From Yersinia artesiana (GTDB lineage: Bacteria; Pseudomonadota; Gammaproteobacteria; Enterobacterales; Enterobacteriaceae): a stretch of DNA of 35,416 bases. Shown piece by piece: positions 1 through 9,830 of the stretch (position 1 is its first letter; each line of letters starts with the position of its first letter). Where the stretch lies: contig NZ_CACVAD010000047.1 in NCBI RefSeq assembly GCF_902726545.1, forward strand, positions 1-35,416, read 5' to 3'. A program made the translations under genes and the position numbers. Under the pieces are notes generated by a model that was not told where the DNA came from, did no database searches, and was given only the letters and a program-made list of their open reading frames with translations.

Positions 1-72
1 GGGTCGTGCGGGATTCGAACCTGCGACCAATTGATTAAAAGTCAACTGCTCTACCAACTGAGCTAACGACCC
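1..72 (-). tRNA. tRNA-Lys (anticodon TTT), 3' end cut by window
   Basis: Read on the minus strand this is a complete cloverleaf body: acceptor GGGTCGT pairing with ACGACCC, D-arm TAGCTCAGTTGGTAGAGC, anticodon loop with TTT, and T-arm GGTTCGAATCC. The discriminator base and CCA lie just outside the left edge. It is the last visible gene of a Val-Val-Lys operon, matching the valUXY-lysV cluster beside gltX in E. coli. Confidence 0.95.
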
Positions 73-98
73 ATTATATAATTCTGAAAGCCTAGAAG

Positions 99-174
99 TG
101 GTGGGCGATACCAGATTCGAACTGATGACCCCCTCCGTGTAAAGGAGATGCTCTACCAACTGAGCTAATCGCCC
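99..174 (-). tRNA. tRNA-Val (anticodon TAC)
   Basis: A 76-nt minus-strand tRNA with encoded CCA. The acceptor is GGGCGAT/ATCGCCC, and the anticodon stem CTCC/GGAG closes a 7-nt loop with TAC at the anticodon position. It is identical over its whole length to the Val tRNA copy at 228-303 and is the second gene of the operon. Confidence 0.95.
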
Positions 175-227
175 TCATCTATCTCATTTAATGCTTGTAT
201 TTCATTTACTTCGTAACACGTCGAGTT

Positions 228-303
228 TGGTGGGCGATACCAGATTCGAACTGATGACCCCCTCCGTGTAAAGGAGATGCTCTACCAACTGAGCTAATCG
301 CCC
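228..303 (-). tRNA. tRNA-Val (anticodon TAC)
   Basis: First gene of the minus-strand tRNA operon: 76 nt with encoded CCA, identical to the copy at 99-174. A near-consensus promoter lies directly upstream. E. coli has three Val genes here; only two are seen in this window before tRNA-Lys. Confidence 0.95.
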
Positions 304-323
304 CGCCGTGTTGTTGGAGTCGC

Positions 324-351
324 ATTATAGGGATAGTTCGAAGTGAGTCAA
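324..351 (-). promoter_or_regulatory. promoter of the Val-Val-Lys tRNA operon
   Basis: On the minus strand TTGACT (346-351) and TATAAT (324-329) are separated by 16 bp. A GC-containing discriminator (GCGACTCC) follows, and the first tRNA begins about 20 bp downstream. This is the layout of a strong sigma-70 stable-RNA promoter; a GC-rich discriminator is typical of stringently controlled ones. Confidence 0.8.
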
Positions 352-461
352 CGGTTTTTAAAACGAAAACAATCGTTCGCCGCAAATTTAAACAGGATGC
401 GATATTTATCACCGCTATGGGCATTTCTTTAGCCGAATCTAATTGCATATCGGTAACATCG

Positions 462-489
462 TTGAGGAATTGTCTCAGGGTGGTAGAAT
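462..489 (+). promoter_or_regulatory. candidate gltX promoter
   Basis: TTGAGG (462-467), a 16-bp spacer and TAGAAT (484-489) lie 76 bp before the gltX start, in the 261-bp gap divergent from the tRNA operon. The -10 is good and the -35 moderate. No other strong candidate was seen in the gap. Confidence 0.45.
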
Positions 490-564
490 GTCGCCTACTT
501 TTTCGAAATTCGAGCAATAACCAGCTTTTGCTGGTCGGCGTAGCGTAATAAGGCATCGAACCCA

Positions 565-1980
565 ATGAAAATCAAAACCCGTTTTGCACCCAGCCCTACC
601 GGCTATCTCCACGTTGGTGGCGCGCGCACCGCGCTGTATTCCTGGTTATTCACCCGCCATTTCGGTGGTGAATTTGTTTTGCGTATTGAAGATACCGATC
701 TTGAGCGCTCAACTCAGGAAGCCATCGACGCCATTATGGACGGTATGAACTGGCTGAATCTGGATTGGGATGAAGGCCCGTATTTCCAAACCAAACGTTT
801 CGATCGCTACAATGCGGTGATTGACCAAATGTTGGAAAATGGCACTGCTTATAGATGCTATTGCTCTAAAGAGCGTTTGGATGAATTGCGCGAAACCCAA
901 ATGGCCAATGGTGAGAAGCCGCGCTACGATGGTCGCTGCCGTGATAGCCAGTGCACCCACAGTGCTGATGAACCTTCTGTGGTGCGTTTTCGTAACCCGC
1001 AGGAAGGCTCGGTTATTTTCGATGATAAAATCCGTGGCCCAATCGAATTCAGCAACCAAGAGCTGGATGACTTAATTATCCGCCGTACCGATGGTTCACC
1101 AACTTATAACTTCTGCGTAGTGGTTGATGACTGGGATATGGAAATCACCCATGTTATCCGTGGTGAAGACCATATCAACAACACCCCTCGCCAGATTAAC
1201 ATTCTGAAAGCATTGGGCGCGCCCGTTCCTGAATATGCCCACGTTTCAATGATTCTGGGTGATGACGGTAAAAAACTGTCTAAACGTCATGGTGCAGTCG
1301 GCGTGATGCAATACCGTGATGACGGCTATCTGCCAGAAGCCCTGCTGAACTATTTGGTTCGCCTGGGTTGGTCGCATGGTGATCAGGAGATTTTCTCTGT
1401 TGCTGAGATGACTGAGCTATTCACACTCGATGCGGTGAGTAAATCGGCCAGTGCTTTCAATACTGAAAAACTGCAATGGCTGAACCACCACTATATCAAT
1501 AGCTTGCCACCAGAGCAGGTTGCCGTTCACCTGTCATGGCAGGTTGAGCAGTTGGGTATTGATACTCGCAACGGCCCTGAATTGGTCGAAATCGTTAAAC
1601 TGTTGGGCGAGCGCTGTAAGACGCTGAAAGAAATGGCTGAATCTTGCCGTTACTTCTATGAAGAATTTGATGAATTCGACGCAGATGCTGCGAAAAAACA
1701 TTTGCGTCCTGTTGCACGCCAGCCACTGGAAGCGGTTAAAGCCAAACTGGCTGCCATCACCGAGTGGACCACTGAAAACGTTCACAATGCCATTCAGGGC
1801 ACGGCTGATGAGTTGGGTGTAGGTATGGGCAAAGTTGGCATGCCACTGCGCGTAGCGGTCACTGGTGCGGGTCAATCACCAGGAATGGACGTCACCGTCC
1901 ATGCTATCGGTCAGGCGCGTTCACTGTCTCGTATTGATAAAGCACTCGCTTTTATCAGCGAACGTGAAGCACAGCAATAA
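565..1980 (+). CDS. gltX: glutamate--tRNA ligase
   Basis: Class Ic aminoacyl-tRNA synthetase that charges tRNA-Glu in the cytoplasm. The 471-residue protein is the usual full length. The HIGH-like signature is in [13 protein letters not shown] (residues 7-19) and the KLSKR loop is at 237-241, so both ATP-binding motifs are intact. Cysteines at 98, 100 and 125 match the zinc-binding insert of the E. coli enzyme. The C-terminal anticodon-binding domain is complete. The gene is monocistronic between two tRNA blocks, as in E. coli, and ends at a clear intrinsic terminator. The start is the only ATG that precedes the Rossmann-fold [10 protein letters not shown] segment. Confidence 0.98.
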   Translation: MKIKTRFAPSPTGYLHVGGARTALYSWLFTRHFGGEFVLRIEDTDLERSTQEAIDAIMDGMNWLNLDWDEGPYFQTKRFDRYNAVIDQMLENGTAYRCYCSKERLDELRETQMANGEKPRYDGRCRDSQCTHSADEPSVVRFRNPQEGSVIFDDKIRGPIEFSNQELDDLIIRRTDGSPTYNFCVVVDDWDMEITHVIRGEDHINNTPRQINILKALGAPVPEYAHVSMILGDDGKKLSKRHGAVGVMQYRDDGYLPEALLNYLVRLGWSHGDQEIFSVAEMTELFTLDAVSKSASAFNTEKLQWLNHHYINSLPPEQVAVHLSWQVEQLGIDTRNGPELVEIVKLLGERCKTLKEMAESCRYFYEEFDEFDADAAKKHLRPVARQPLEAVKAKLAAITEWTTENVHNAIQGTADELGVGMGKVGMPLRVAVTGAGQSPGMDVTVHAIGQARSLSRIDKALAFISEREAQQ

Positions 1981-1997
1981 AATCAAATCTATTAATC

Positions 1998-2024
1998 AGG
2001 CGACTGAGCAAAGTCGCCTTTTTT
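1998..2024 (+). terminator. intrinsic terminator of gltX
   Basis: An 8-bp perfect stem AGGCGACT/AGTCGCCT with a 6-nt loop (GAGCAA) is followed directly by five T residues, 17 bp after the gltX stop codon. Confidence 0.9.
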
Positions 2025-2087
2025 ATGCTGTTTGCTCACTGATTTGGCGGCTTTTTCAGCGCTTGGCGTGAGAAATTGAATTAGCCG

Positions 2088-2116
2088 TTGACACTGTTTC
2101 AGGGGTTTCATATCAT
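2088..2116 (+). promoter_or_regulatory. promoter of the tRNA-Ala operon
   Basis: A consensus TTGACA (2088-2093), a 17-bp spacer and TATCAT (2111-2116) are followed by a GC-rich discriminator (GCGCCCCG). The first tRNA-Ala begins 34 bp after the -10. The arrangement is that of stable-RNA promoters. Confidence 0.85.
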
Positions 2117-2150
2117 GCGCCCCGTTCACACGATTTATTATGTGCACACT

Positions 2151-2226
<76 letters not shown>

Positions 2227-2304
2227 AATTATCTTGTTTGATAAGTTTCAAGCTTGATAATCAGGTGGCATGATAGATAAATCAGTACGAACAACCACAT
2301 TTGT

Positions 2305-2380
<76 letters not shown>

Positions 2381-2386
2381 CTCTTT

Positions 2387-2413
2387 AAAAGACCGGCCTA
2401 TGGCCGGTCTTTT
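2387..2413 (+). terminator. intrinsic terminator of the tRNA-Ala operon
   Basis: A perfect stem AAAGACCGGCC/GGCCGGTCTTT with a 3-nt loop (TAT) ends in a T run, 6 bp after the CCA of the second tRNA-Ala. Confidence 0.9.
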
Positions 2414-2488
2414 GCTTTTTAGCATTTATCATAATCATTCTCCGCTGCTATCCTGCTCCAAACACATTGATGACCGAGGAAACAGGCA

Positions 2489-3049
2489 ATGAACCAGCAA
2501 CAACAAATCATTGAATGGCTACGTGCGGATCCCTATCGGATGCAAGCATTGTCTATTGCCCGTGAACTTCAGTTAAACCAATGGTGCCTGGCTGCAGGAT
2601 TTGTCCGTAATCTGGTGTGGGATAAGCTACATGGATACCCTTCTGCTACCCCAATTAATGATATTGATTTAGTCTATTTCGATGAGCAAGATGCCAGTGA
2701 GCAGCATGATTTACAGCTCGAAGAACAACTTAATCACACAACGTCAGCCCTGCATCCATCGTTTCCGTGGTCAGTCAAAAATCAGGCCAGAATGCACCTG
2801 CGCAGTGGCCGCTGGCCCTACACCAGTACAGAAGACGCCATCAGCTATTGGGTTGAAGTGGAAACAGCGATTGGGGCCAGCCTTAAAGAAAATGGTGATA
2901 TTGAACTGGTCGCCCCATTCGGTTTGGCTGCTTTGTTTAGTCAAACCATTACGCTGAATACCAAAAACGGTGAAATCGACACTTACTACCAGCGGGTCAA
3001 TAGCAAAGGCTGGCAACAGCATTGGCCGCAACTGCAATTGGTGGTTTAA
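2489..3049 (+). CDS. nucleotidyltransferase family protein (NTP_transf_6 / DUF925-like)
   Basis: The 186-residue protein carries a minimal nucleotidyltransferase core. GFVRNLVWDKLHGY (about residues 37-50) is followed by the metal-binding pattern NDIDLVYFD (about 57-65), whose paired aspartates would bind the catalytic metal. The family (COG3575) is annotated only by similarity, and neither its substrate nor its nucleotide is known. An AGGA lies 9-10 bp before the ATG. The gene stands alone between the tRNA-Ala terminator and the FlxA-like gene. No signal peptide or membrane segment is visible, so it should be cytoplasmic. The family call is fairly secure; the biological role is open. Confidence 0.85.
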   Translation: MNQQQQIIEWLRADPYRMQALSIARELQLNQWCLAAGFVRNLVWDKLHGYPSATPINDIDLVYFDEQDASEQHDLQLEEQLNHTTSALHPSFPWSVKNQARMHLRSGRWPYTSTEDAISYWVEVETAIGASLKENGDIELVAPFGLAALFSQTITLNTKNGEIDTYYQRVNSKGWQQHWPQLQLVV

Positions 3050-3143
3050 CGGCTTAGAGCCTGGATTTAACGCGCATAAAACCACCAAGTGATAGGTTAC
3101 TGATTAGCAAGTGATAAGATTGTGTAAAACCCCGCTGAAAAGC

Positions 3144-3171
3144 TAAAGATTAATATCCTTCACGTCGATAA
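3144..3171 (+). promoter_or_regulatory. candidate sigma-28 (FliA) promoter of the FlxA-like gene
   Basis: TAAAGATT (3144-3151) and GTCGATAA (3164-3171) match the enteric FliA consensus TAAAGTTT / GCCGATAA at 14 of 16 positions. The spacer is 12 bp rather than the usual 11. The elements lie 35 bp before the start codon. E. coli flxA is a FliA-dependent gene, which makes the match meaningful; the odd spacer lowers the confidence. Confidence 0.5.
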
Positions 3172-3205
3172 ATATTATTCCACCCACGTTTTCTAAGGAA
3201 TAATG

Positions 3206-3547
3206 ATGTCGAATACAATCTCTGCAGCATCAGTGTCAGTAAGCAGTAGCAGCTCTTCGGATAGCAGTACCGCCGCACAGATTAAATCTCTTAATCAAGA
3301 GATCCAAAAACTGACCGAAAAGTTAAGTACCTTAAAAGACTCTGGTTTAACTGCTGATGAGTTGCAAAAACAACAGCAACAAATTCAGAGCCAAATAGCA
3401 GCACTGCAAGCTCAAGTTGCTCGTATTGAGGCACAGGCGGCGGAAAAAGCCAAAGAAGGTAAAGACGATACAACCAGCGCGAGTACACCTACAGGTGATG
3501 GGGTAAACCGCCCTTCTGCTCAAAACCAGATTGACGTTTATATTTAA
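3206..3547 (+). CDS. FlxA-like family protein
   Basis: A 113-residue hydrophilic protein. The N-terminus is rich in Ser and Thr (residues 4-25). A long coiled coil follows (about 27-85), rich in Gln, Leu and Glu with regular heptads such as IQSQIAALQAQVARIE. The tail is disordered. This matches FlxA-like proteins (PF14282), which are often co-regulated with flagellar genes but of unknown function. Two tandem ATG codons (3203, 3206) are possible starts. The AGGA at 3196-3199 is 3 bp from the first and 6 bp from the second, so I chose 3206. No signal peptide is visible. Family call likely; role unknown. Confidence 0.75.
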   Translation: MSNTISAASVSVSSSSSSDSSTAAQIKSLNQEIQKLTEKLSTLKDSGLTADELQKQQQQIQSQIAALQAQVARIEAQAAEKAKEGKDDTTSASTPTGDGVNRPSAQNQIDVYI

Positions 3548-3574
3548 TGAAGTTTGTGCCCTACAAAGTAAGAC

Positions 3575-3611
3575 TATGGCGATGATCTGCAACTGTTCAT
3601 CGCCATATTTA
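3575..3611. terminator. hairpin between converging FlxA-like gene and ypeB
   Basis: An 11-bp perfect stem TATGGCGATGA/TCATCGCCATA (3575-3585, 3597-3607) with an 11-nt loop is followed by TTTAAG. It lies in the 75-bp gap between convergent genes and could end transcription in either direction. The T tract is short. Confidence 0.55.
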
Positions 3612-3622
3612 AGTCTAAAAAA

Positions 3623-3838
3623 TTAGCCTCGTTTGAGGGGTTTAACCAAACCATCCAGCCCTTCAATTTTAATCGCCAGCGTCATCTCCATCAACATACC
3701 CAGTTTGCCTTGCGGAAACTCACCTTTACGGGCGAACCAAAGCAGGTACTCTTCCGGTAGATCGATTAACACCCGCCCCTGATATTTACCAAAGGGCATC
3801 CGGGTATTGGCGATTTCAACCAAGTTTTCTTTTTCCAT
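3623..3838 (-). CDS. ypeB: DUF3820 family protein YpeB
   Basis: A 71-residue protein with the DUF3820 core: MPFGKYQGRVLIDLPEEYLLWF (about residues 14-35) contains the FGKYxG and LPxxYLxWF signatures. The family has been linked by name to a quorum-sensing-regulated factor in Pseudomonas, but no biochemical function is established. The gene begins 14 bp after the ligA stop on the same strand, as in E. coli, so the two are probably co-transcribed. It is complete at both ends. Confidence 0.85.
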   Translation of the reverse strand: MEKENLVEIANTRMPFGKYQGRVLIDLPEEYLLWFARKGEFPQGKLGMLMEMTLAIKIEGLDGLVKPLKRG

Positions 3839-3852
3839 GCAATCCTCAGCCG

Positions 3853-5874
<2,022 letters not shown>

Positions 5875-5888
5875 TCACCATCAAAGAT

Positions 5889-5913
5889 AAAAAACCCCCG
5901 GCATGCGGGGGTT
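5889..5913 (-). terminator. intrinsic terminator between zipA and ligA
   Basis: On the minus strand an 8-bp stem AACCCCCG/CGGGGGTT with a 5-nt loop is followed by a run of T residues. It lies 33 bp after the zipA stop and only 17 bp before the ligA ATG, so it should separate the two genes, at least partly. Confidence 0.85.
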
Positions 5914-5946
5914 CGGGTTAATTCGATTCATTGCGAGGCAACATTA

Positions 5947-6930
5947 TCAGGCGGTTGCGTTTGCATCCAACACTTCGCGGATGCGAGCCTTATATGTTTC
6001 CAGTTTTTGCGGGGTCATCATGCGGCGCTCGTCATCCAACACCACACCACCGACATCATCGGCAATGCGTTGGGCTGATTGCAGCATCAACTTAAAGTTT
6101 TGATTCGCGTCGCCATAAGACGGCACCATCATAAACATTGAGACACCCGGCGTTGAGAAGTCAGACATAGTGTCAGGGTCAAAAGAACCCGGTTTCACCA
6201 TATTTGCCAGACTGAATAATACTGGGCCACTGCCGGCTGGGCTTAGATGACGATGGAAAATCCCCATCTCACCGAACTGGAAACCAGACTGAAGCACACT
6301 TTGTAGCAACACTTCGCCACCCAGAGCTCCACCGTGGTGTGCAGCAACATGCAACACTAATACGGTTTCTTTCAGTTTTTGCGGCTTCACCTCAGGAGCC
6401 GCAACAGCAGGCTCTGGCTGTGATTCCACATGTTGTGGAGCCACCCGAGGGGCATGCTCAGCCACATGTTGTGGTTCTGCATAACGCGGTTGTGAGTCAT
6501 GCTCTTCAACCGAGCCAAGCAAAGGATCACGCTGTGGTTCATGCGGTGGTTGCTCAGCAGATAGCCCACCCAAAAGAGGGTCGTCATAGTCTGTTGGCAC
6601 TGAAGCAAAAGGTTTTTGGCGAGGCTCCGCCTTGACCTGCACCGGTTTGGTTTCAGTATGCTGAATCACCGGCAGTTCATCGTCGTCTTCATCAATATGA
6701 TTAAACGAAGGCTTCTCTTGTGGATGAGCAGTGCGGACGCGCACTTCTCCTACCCCTTCATCGAGACTCTCGATCGGGGTTTCAACACGTTCTTGTTTCG
6801 GACGTTTAACTGGGCGATCGCGAAAAAGTGATGAGCGTTCTTTACGGCTGGTCCATAAACCATGCAATAACAACGCTATTATGGCGATCGCGCCAACAAC
6901 GATTAATATCAGACGCAAATCCTGCATCAT
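5947..6930 (-). CDS. zipA: cell division protein ZipA
   Basis: ZipA anchors FtsZ polymers to the inner membrane at the division site. The 327-residue protein begins with one N-terminal membrane anchor ([20 protein letters not shown], residues 1-20) followed by the basic [13 protein letters not shown] segment. A long Pro/Glu/Gln/His-rich linker (about 45-185) leads to the C-terminal FtsZ-binding domain, which begins around [13 protein letters not shown] start at the tandem ATG at 6930, because the 13 upstream residues of the longer frame have no family counterpart and MMQDLRLIL is the known N-terminus. The linker is repetitive (several HVAE/PQHVE and DPLLG repeats), as is common in ZipA. Confidence 0.95.
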   Translation of the reverse strand: MMQDLRLILIVVGAIAIIALLLHGLWTSRKERSSLFRDRPVKRPKQERVETPIESLDEGVGEVRVRTAHPQEKPSFNHIDEDDDELPVIQHTETKPVQVKAEPRQKPFASVPTDYDDPLLGGLSAEQPPHEPQRDPLLGSVEEHDSQPRYAEPQHVAEHAPRVAPQHVESQPEPAVAAPEVKPQKLKETVLVLHVAAHHGGALGGEVLLQSVLQSGFQFGEMGIFHRHLSPAGSGPVLFSLANMVKPGSFDPDTMSDFSTPGVSMFMMVPSYGDANQNFKLMLQSAQRIADDVGGVVLDDERRMMTPQKLETYKARIREVLDANATA

Positions 6931-7025
6931 TACTATCTCTGTTGTTCCAATACATTGCCACCGCGGCAAACATTCACCCTTTAACTCTATTTCCCAACGA
7001 ACACAAGTGCAAGTCCGTGCTCAAT

Positions 7026-7039
7026 TTTCTTCGAAGAAA
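7026..7039. promoter_or_regulatory. perfect 14-bp palindrome in the zipA-cysZ intergenic region
   Basis: TTTCTTCGAAGAAA is a perfect palindrome. It lies 95 bp upstream of zipA and 110 bp upstream of cysZ, in the 219-bp divergent gap. TATGCT at 7047-7052 could be a plus-strand -10 just downstream. The bound factor, if any, is unknown. Confidence 0.35.
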
Positions 7040-7149
7040 GATGATTATGCTAGATGTTTCGCTCATTTTTCATACAATATGTGACTATGCAGTGGGAAAT
7101 CATACCGATATGATACGCGGGTCAATGAGCTTATAGAGAACGTAATGGC

Positions 7150-7917
7150 ATGGCGTATACGCAAAAAGCGGTAAAAAAGGTCAGTGGTATCCATTATTTC
7201 GCCCAAGGATGGCAGTTAATCTCCCGTCCAGGTATCCGGCGATTTGTAATTTTGCCCCTCTTGGTGAATATTCTGCTGATGGGGGGGGCTTTTTGGTGGT
7301 TATTCAATCGGATAGGTGTTTGGGTTCCCCAATTGATGAGTCATGTGCCTGACTGGTTACAGTGGCTCAGTTACCTATTGTGGCCAGTGATGGTGATTTC
7401 AGTGCTACTGGTATTCAGTTATCTATTCAGCACCATCGCCAATTTCATCGCCGCCCCCTTTAACGGTTTACTGGCCGAACAGTTAGAAGCCAGTTTAACC
7501 GGCAAGCCCCTGCCGGATACCGGTATTCTGGGGATTATGAAAGATCTGCCGCGAATTATGGCGCGTGAATGGCGTAAGTTAGCCTACTACTTGCCCCGCG
7601 CATTGGTGCTGCTGTTATTGTATTTGGTGCCGGGTGTCGGCCAAACACTGGCCCCTGTTTTGTGGTTCTTGTTCAGCGCCTGGATGCTATCGATTCAATA
7701 TTGTGATTATCCCTTTGATAACCACAAAGTGAGTTTTCAGCACATGCGCAGCGCGTTGCGTCAAGATAAGGTCGATAACCTGCAATTTGGCGCACTGGTA
7801 AGCTTATTCACTATGATTCCATTGCTTAACCTGGTGATTATGCCTGTAGCAGTCTGTGGCGCCACCGCAATGTGGGTTGACCGTTATCGCGATCAGTTTA
7901 TCCAACCACCACGTTAA
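7150..7917 (+). CDS. cysZ: sulfate transporter CysZ
   Basis: CysZ is an inner-membrane sulfate permease that feeds cysteine synthesis. The 255-residue protein has hydrophobic segments around residues 30-50, 68-95, 145-175 and 205-230. It carries the family signatures [33 protein letters not shown] and [12 protein letters not shown], close to the E. coli protein throughout. It precedes cysK, as in E. coli, separated by 189 bp. The ATG at 7150 has only a weak purine-rich stretch upstream (GAGAACG). A nearby ATG at 7145 is out of frame. Confidence 0.95.
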   Translation: MAYTQKAVKKVSGIHYFAQGWQLISRPGIRRFVILPLLVNILLMGGAFWWLFNRIGVWVPQLMSHVPDWLQWLSYLLWPVMVISVLLVFSYLFSTIANFIAAPFNGLLAEQLEASLTGKPLPDTGILGIMKDLPRIMAREWRKLAYYLPRALVLLLLYLVPGVGQTLAPVLWFLFSAWMLSIQYCDYPFDNHKVSFQHMRSALRQDKVDNLQFGALVSLFTMIPLLNLVIMPVAVCGATAMWVDRYRDQFIQPPR

Positions 7918-7925
7918 TTTTGCAT

Positions 7926-7944
7926 GGGCGTGCTGGTCACGCCC
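7926..7944 (+). other. hairpin downstream of cysZ
   Basis: A 7-bp perfect stem GGGCGTG/CACGCCC with a 5-nt loop begins 9 bp after the cysZ stop. No T tract follows, so it is at best a weak or Rho-assisted terminator, or an mRNA 3'-end stabiliser. Confidence 0.4.
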
Positions 7945-7954
7945 CTATTGCTGA

Positions 7955-8014
7955 GATTAAAAGTGATTTGCCAAGATTAAAAGCTATTGGGATTAAAACT
8001 TATTTCCTAATAAC
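7955..8014 (+). promoter_or_regulatory. cysK upstream control region with three GATTAAAA repeats
   Basis: GATTAAAA occurs three times in direct orientation (7955, 7975, 7991), each followed by a YTAT-like tail (GTGAT, GCTAT, CTTAT). A dyad-like TTATTTCCTAATAAC (8000-8014) follows. A plausible -10 (TATGCT, 8060-8065) puts these at about -117 to -58, where CysB binds at cysK in enteric bacteria. Assignment to CysB is inferred from position and gene identity. Confidence 0.4.
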
Positions 8015-8106
8015 ATATCGATATACCAATTACTTACTTCCATAGCCATACTGTTAGCGTATGCTTTGAACGTTTCCTACATTTTCATAGAGTTAAAGGA
8101 CGGGCT

Positions 8107-9075
8107 ATGAGCAAGATATATGAAGACAACTCTTTAACAATCGGCCATACGCCGCTGGTTCGTCTGAACCGTATCGGTAACGGGCGCATTTTGGCGAAGG
8201 TTGAGTCACGCAATCCAAGTTTCAGTGTTAAATGCCGTATCGGTGCCAATATGATTTGGGACGCCGAAAATCGTGGCATTCTGACCGCAGACAAAGAACT
8301 GGTAGAACCTACCAGTGGCAATACCGGTATCGCACTGGCATTTGTTGCAGCCGCACGCGGTTATAAACTGACCCTGACCATGCCTGAAACCATGAGTATT
8401 GAGCGCCGTAAACTGCTCAAAGCATTGGGTGCCAATCTGGTGCTAACCGAAGGCGCTAAAGGGATGAAAGGGGCGATCGCCAAAGCGGAAGAAATTCAAG
8501 CCTCCGATCCAAACCGCTATCTTATCTTGCAGCAATTCAGTAACCCAGCAAACCCGGAAATTCACGAAAAGACCACCGGCCCGGAAATCTGGGAAGATAC
8601 CGATGGTGAAGTCGATGTCTTTATCGCAGGTGTCGGTACCGGCGGTACTCTGACCGGTGTCAGCCGCTACATTAAAAAGACTAAAGGCAAAGCCATCACT
8701 ACTGTTGCCGTTGAACCTACCGATTCTCCAGTTATCACTCAGGCATTGGCAGGTCAGGAAATCAAACCCGGCCCACACAAAATTCAGGGTATCGGCGCGG
8801 GTTTCATTCCCGGCAACCTTGACTTGAGTCTGGTTGACCGTGTGGCACTGGTCACCAATGATGAAGCCATCTCTATGGCTCGTCGTTTGATGGACGAAGA
8901 AGGTATTTTGGCCGGTATTTCTTCCGGTGCCGCAGTTGCGGCAGCAGTCAAGCTTTCTGAAGATCCAGACTTTACTGACAAAACAATTGTGGTTATTCTT
9001 CCGTCCTCGGGTGAGCGCTATTTAAGTACGGCGTTGTTCGCAGATTTGTTCACTGAACAAGAGCTGCAACAGTAG
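8107..9075 (+). CDS. cysK: cysteine synthase A (O-acetylserine sulfhydrylase A)
   Basis: A PLP enzyme that makes L-cysteine from O-acetylserine and sulfide. The 322-residue protein is colinear with E. coli CysK. The PLP lysine is Lys42 in SFSVKCRIG, the substrate loop is TSGNTG (about 69-74), and the phosphate-binding GTGGT loop is near 177. The C-terminal [12 protein letters not shown] is intact. It is an A-type enzyme; the second paralogue, cysM, is also in this window. An AAGGA lies 6 bp before the ATG. It stands alone, with a probable CysB-controlled region upstream and a strong terminator downstream. Confidence 0.98.
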   Translation: MSKIYEDNSLTIGHTPLVRLNRIGNGRILAKVESRNPSFSVKCRIGANMIWDAENRGILTADKELVEPTSGNTGIALAFVAAARGYKLTLTMPETMSIERRKLLKALGANLVLTEGAKGMKGAIAKAEEIQASDPNRYLILQQFSNPANPEIHEKTTGPEIWEDTDGEVDVFIAGVGTGGTLTGVSRYIKKTKGKAITTVAVEPTDSPVITQALAGQEIKPGPHKIQGIGAGFIPGNLDLSLVDRVALVTNDEAISMARRLMDEEGILAGISSGAAVAAAVKLSEDPDFTDKTIVVILPSSGERYLSTALFADLFTEQELQQ

Positions 9076-9098
9076 TTAGACCGTCGCACTAAATGCTA

Positions 9099-9126
9099 AA
9101 AAAGCACCCTCATGGGTGCTTTTTTT
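9099..9126 (+). terminator. intrinsic terminator of cysK
   Basis: A 7-bp perfect GC-rich stem AGCACCC/GGGTGCT with loop TCAT is extended by A-T pairs and followed by six T residues, 24 bp after the cysK stop. Confidence 0.92.
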
Positions 9127-9241
9127 GTGGCGCGCTTCAAACTTTTTACTACATAAAGATTGATTTTACCCTCTGGGTTTAGTATTTAACCGGTCAATTA
9201 TTTTGATACGCGAAATTAATCGCATCTTAAATGCCTCTCTG

Positions 9242-9255
9242 GCTGAATCGATTTA
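9242..9255 (+). promoter_or_regulatory. candidate Cra (FruR) operator upstream of ptsH
   Basis: GCTGAATCGATTTA resembles the enteric Cra site (left half GCTGAATCG). The same motif sits at the corresponding place upstream of E. coli ptsH, near the preserved block TATTTAACCGGTCAATTATT. The 400-bp region 9127-9526 before ptsH holds no gene; apart from this site it contains the leader hairpin listed next and AT-rich promoter sequence. Confidence 0.45.
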
Positions 9256-9458
9256 TCAATTATGCAACACAACAAAAAATGTCATCACTGAGTGCTGATT
9301 GAAGACATAACGTAAAGAGAGCATTATTCTTAGATGTAGCAGTATCGATTTTAAGCCTGAACTCAGGTTGTATCGGAAACTGTCTTTGTGACTTGTCACT
9401 GGTTAAGGCATAGTCATGCGCGAGTCAAATAGTCATGTTATACGCGCACCAATACAGG

Positions 9459-9488
9459 CTAAAGTTTAGGTTCTACACTAAACTTTAG
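9459..9488 (+). other. leader hairpin of the ptsH mRNA
   Basis: CTAAAGTTTAG (9459-9469) and CTAAACTTTAG (9478-9488) form a perfect 11-bp stem with an 8-nt loop, 38 bp before the ptsH start and ahead of the GGGGAA ribosome-binding site. There is no T tract. From memory of the E. coli leader, a similar but imperfect stem (CTAAAGTC/GACTTTAG) is at the same place, so the structure rather than the sequence seems conserved. Confidence 0.6.
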
Positions 9489-9526
9489 CTCCACAACATA
9501 AATCCAAAATAAGTTGGGGAAACACA

Positions 9527-9784
9527 ATGTTCCAGCAAGAAGTTACTATTACTGCACCAAACGGTCTGCATACCCGCCCTGCTGCCCAGTTCGTGAAAGA
9601 AGCAAAAGGCTTCCCATGCGAAATTACTGTGACCTCTAACGGTAAAAGCGCCAGTGCCAAAAGCCTGTTCAAGCTGCAAACTCTGGGCCTGACCCAAGGT
9701 ACTGTTGTTACGATCTCTGCTGAAGGCGATGATGAGAAGAAAGCTGTTGAACATCTGGTAAAACTGATGGCAGAGCTTGAGTAA
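9527..9784 (+). CDS. ptsH: phosphocarrier protein HPr
   Basis: HPr passes phosphate from Enzyme I to the sugar-specific EIIA proteins of the PTS. The 85-residue protein has the expected length. The phosphorylated His15 is in NGLHTRPAA, and the regulatory Ser46-type motif [14 protein letters not shown] follows. The GGGGAA sequence is 6 bp before the ATG. It is first in the ptsH-ptsI-crr operon; a 46-bp gap to ptsI holds an AAGGTAGGG ribosome-binding site. Confidence 0.98.
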   Translation: MFQQEVTITAPNGLHTRPAAQFVKEAKGFPCEITVTSNGKSASAKSLFKLQTLGLTQGTVVTISAEGDDEKKAVEHLVKLMAELE

Positions 9785-9830
9785 TCACACGCTCTTTTTA
9801 GTTAACACCAGTCAAGAGTAAGGTAGGGTT

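Noticed and set aside
1-303. Integration (att) site at the tRNA cluster
   Set aside because: No integrase gene and no repeated tRNA 3' fragment are visible nearby.
206-565. Open frame of 119 codons on the minus strand
   Set aside because: It runs through a tRNA-Val gene and both promoter regions, and its product has no family features. A shadow frame.
9387-9400. TGTGA-CTTG-TCACT as a CRP site before ptsH
   Set aside because: The spacer between half sites is 4 bp, not the 6 bp CRP needs. The palindrome GTGAC-TT-GTCAC may be chance.
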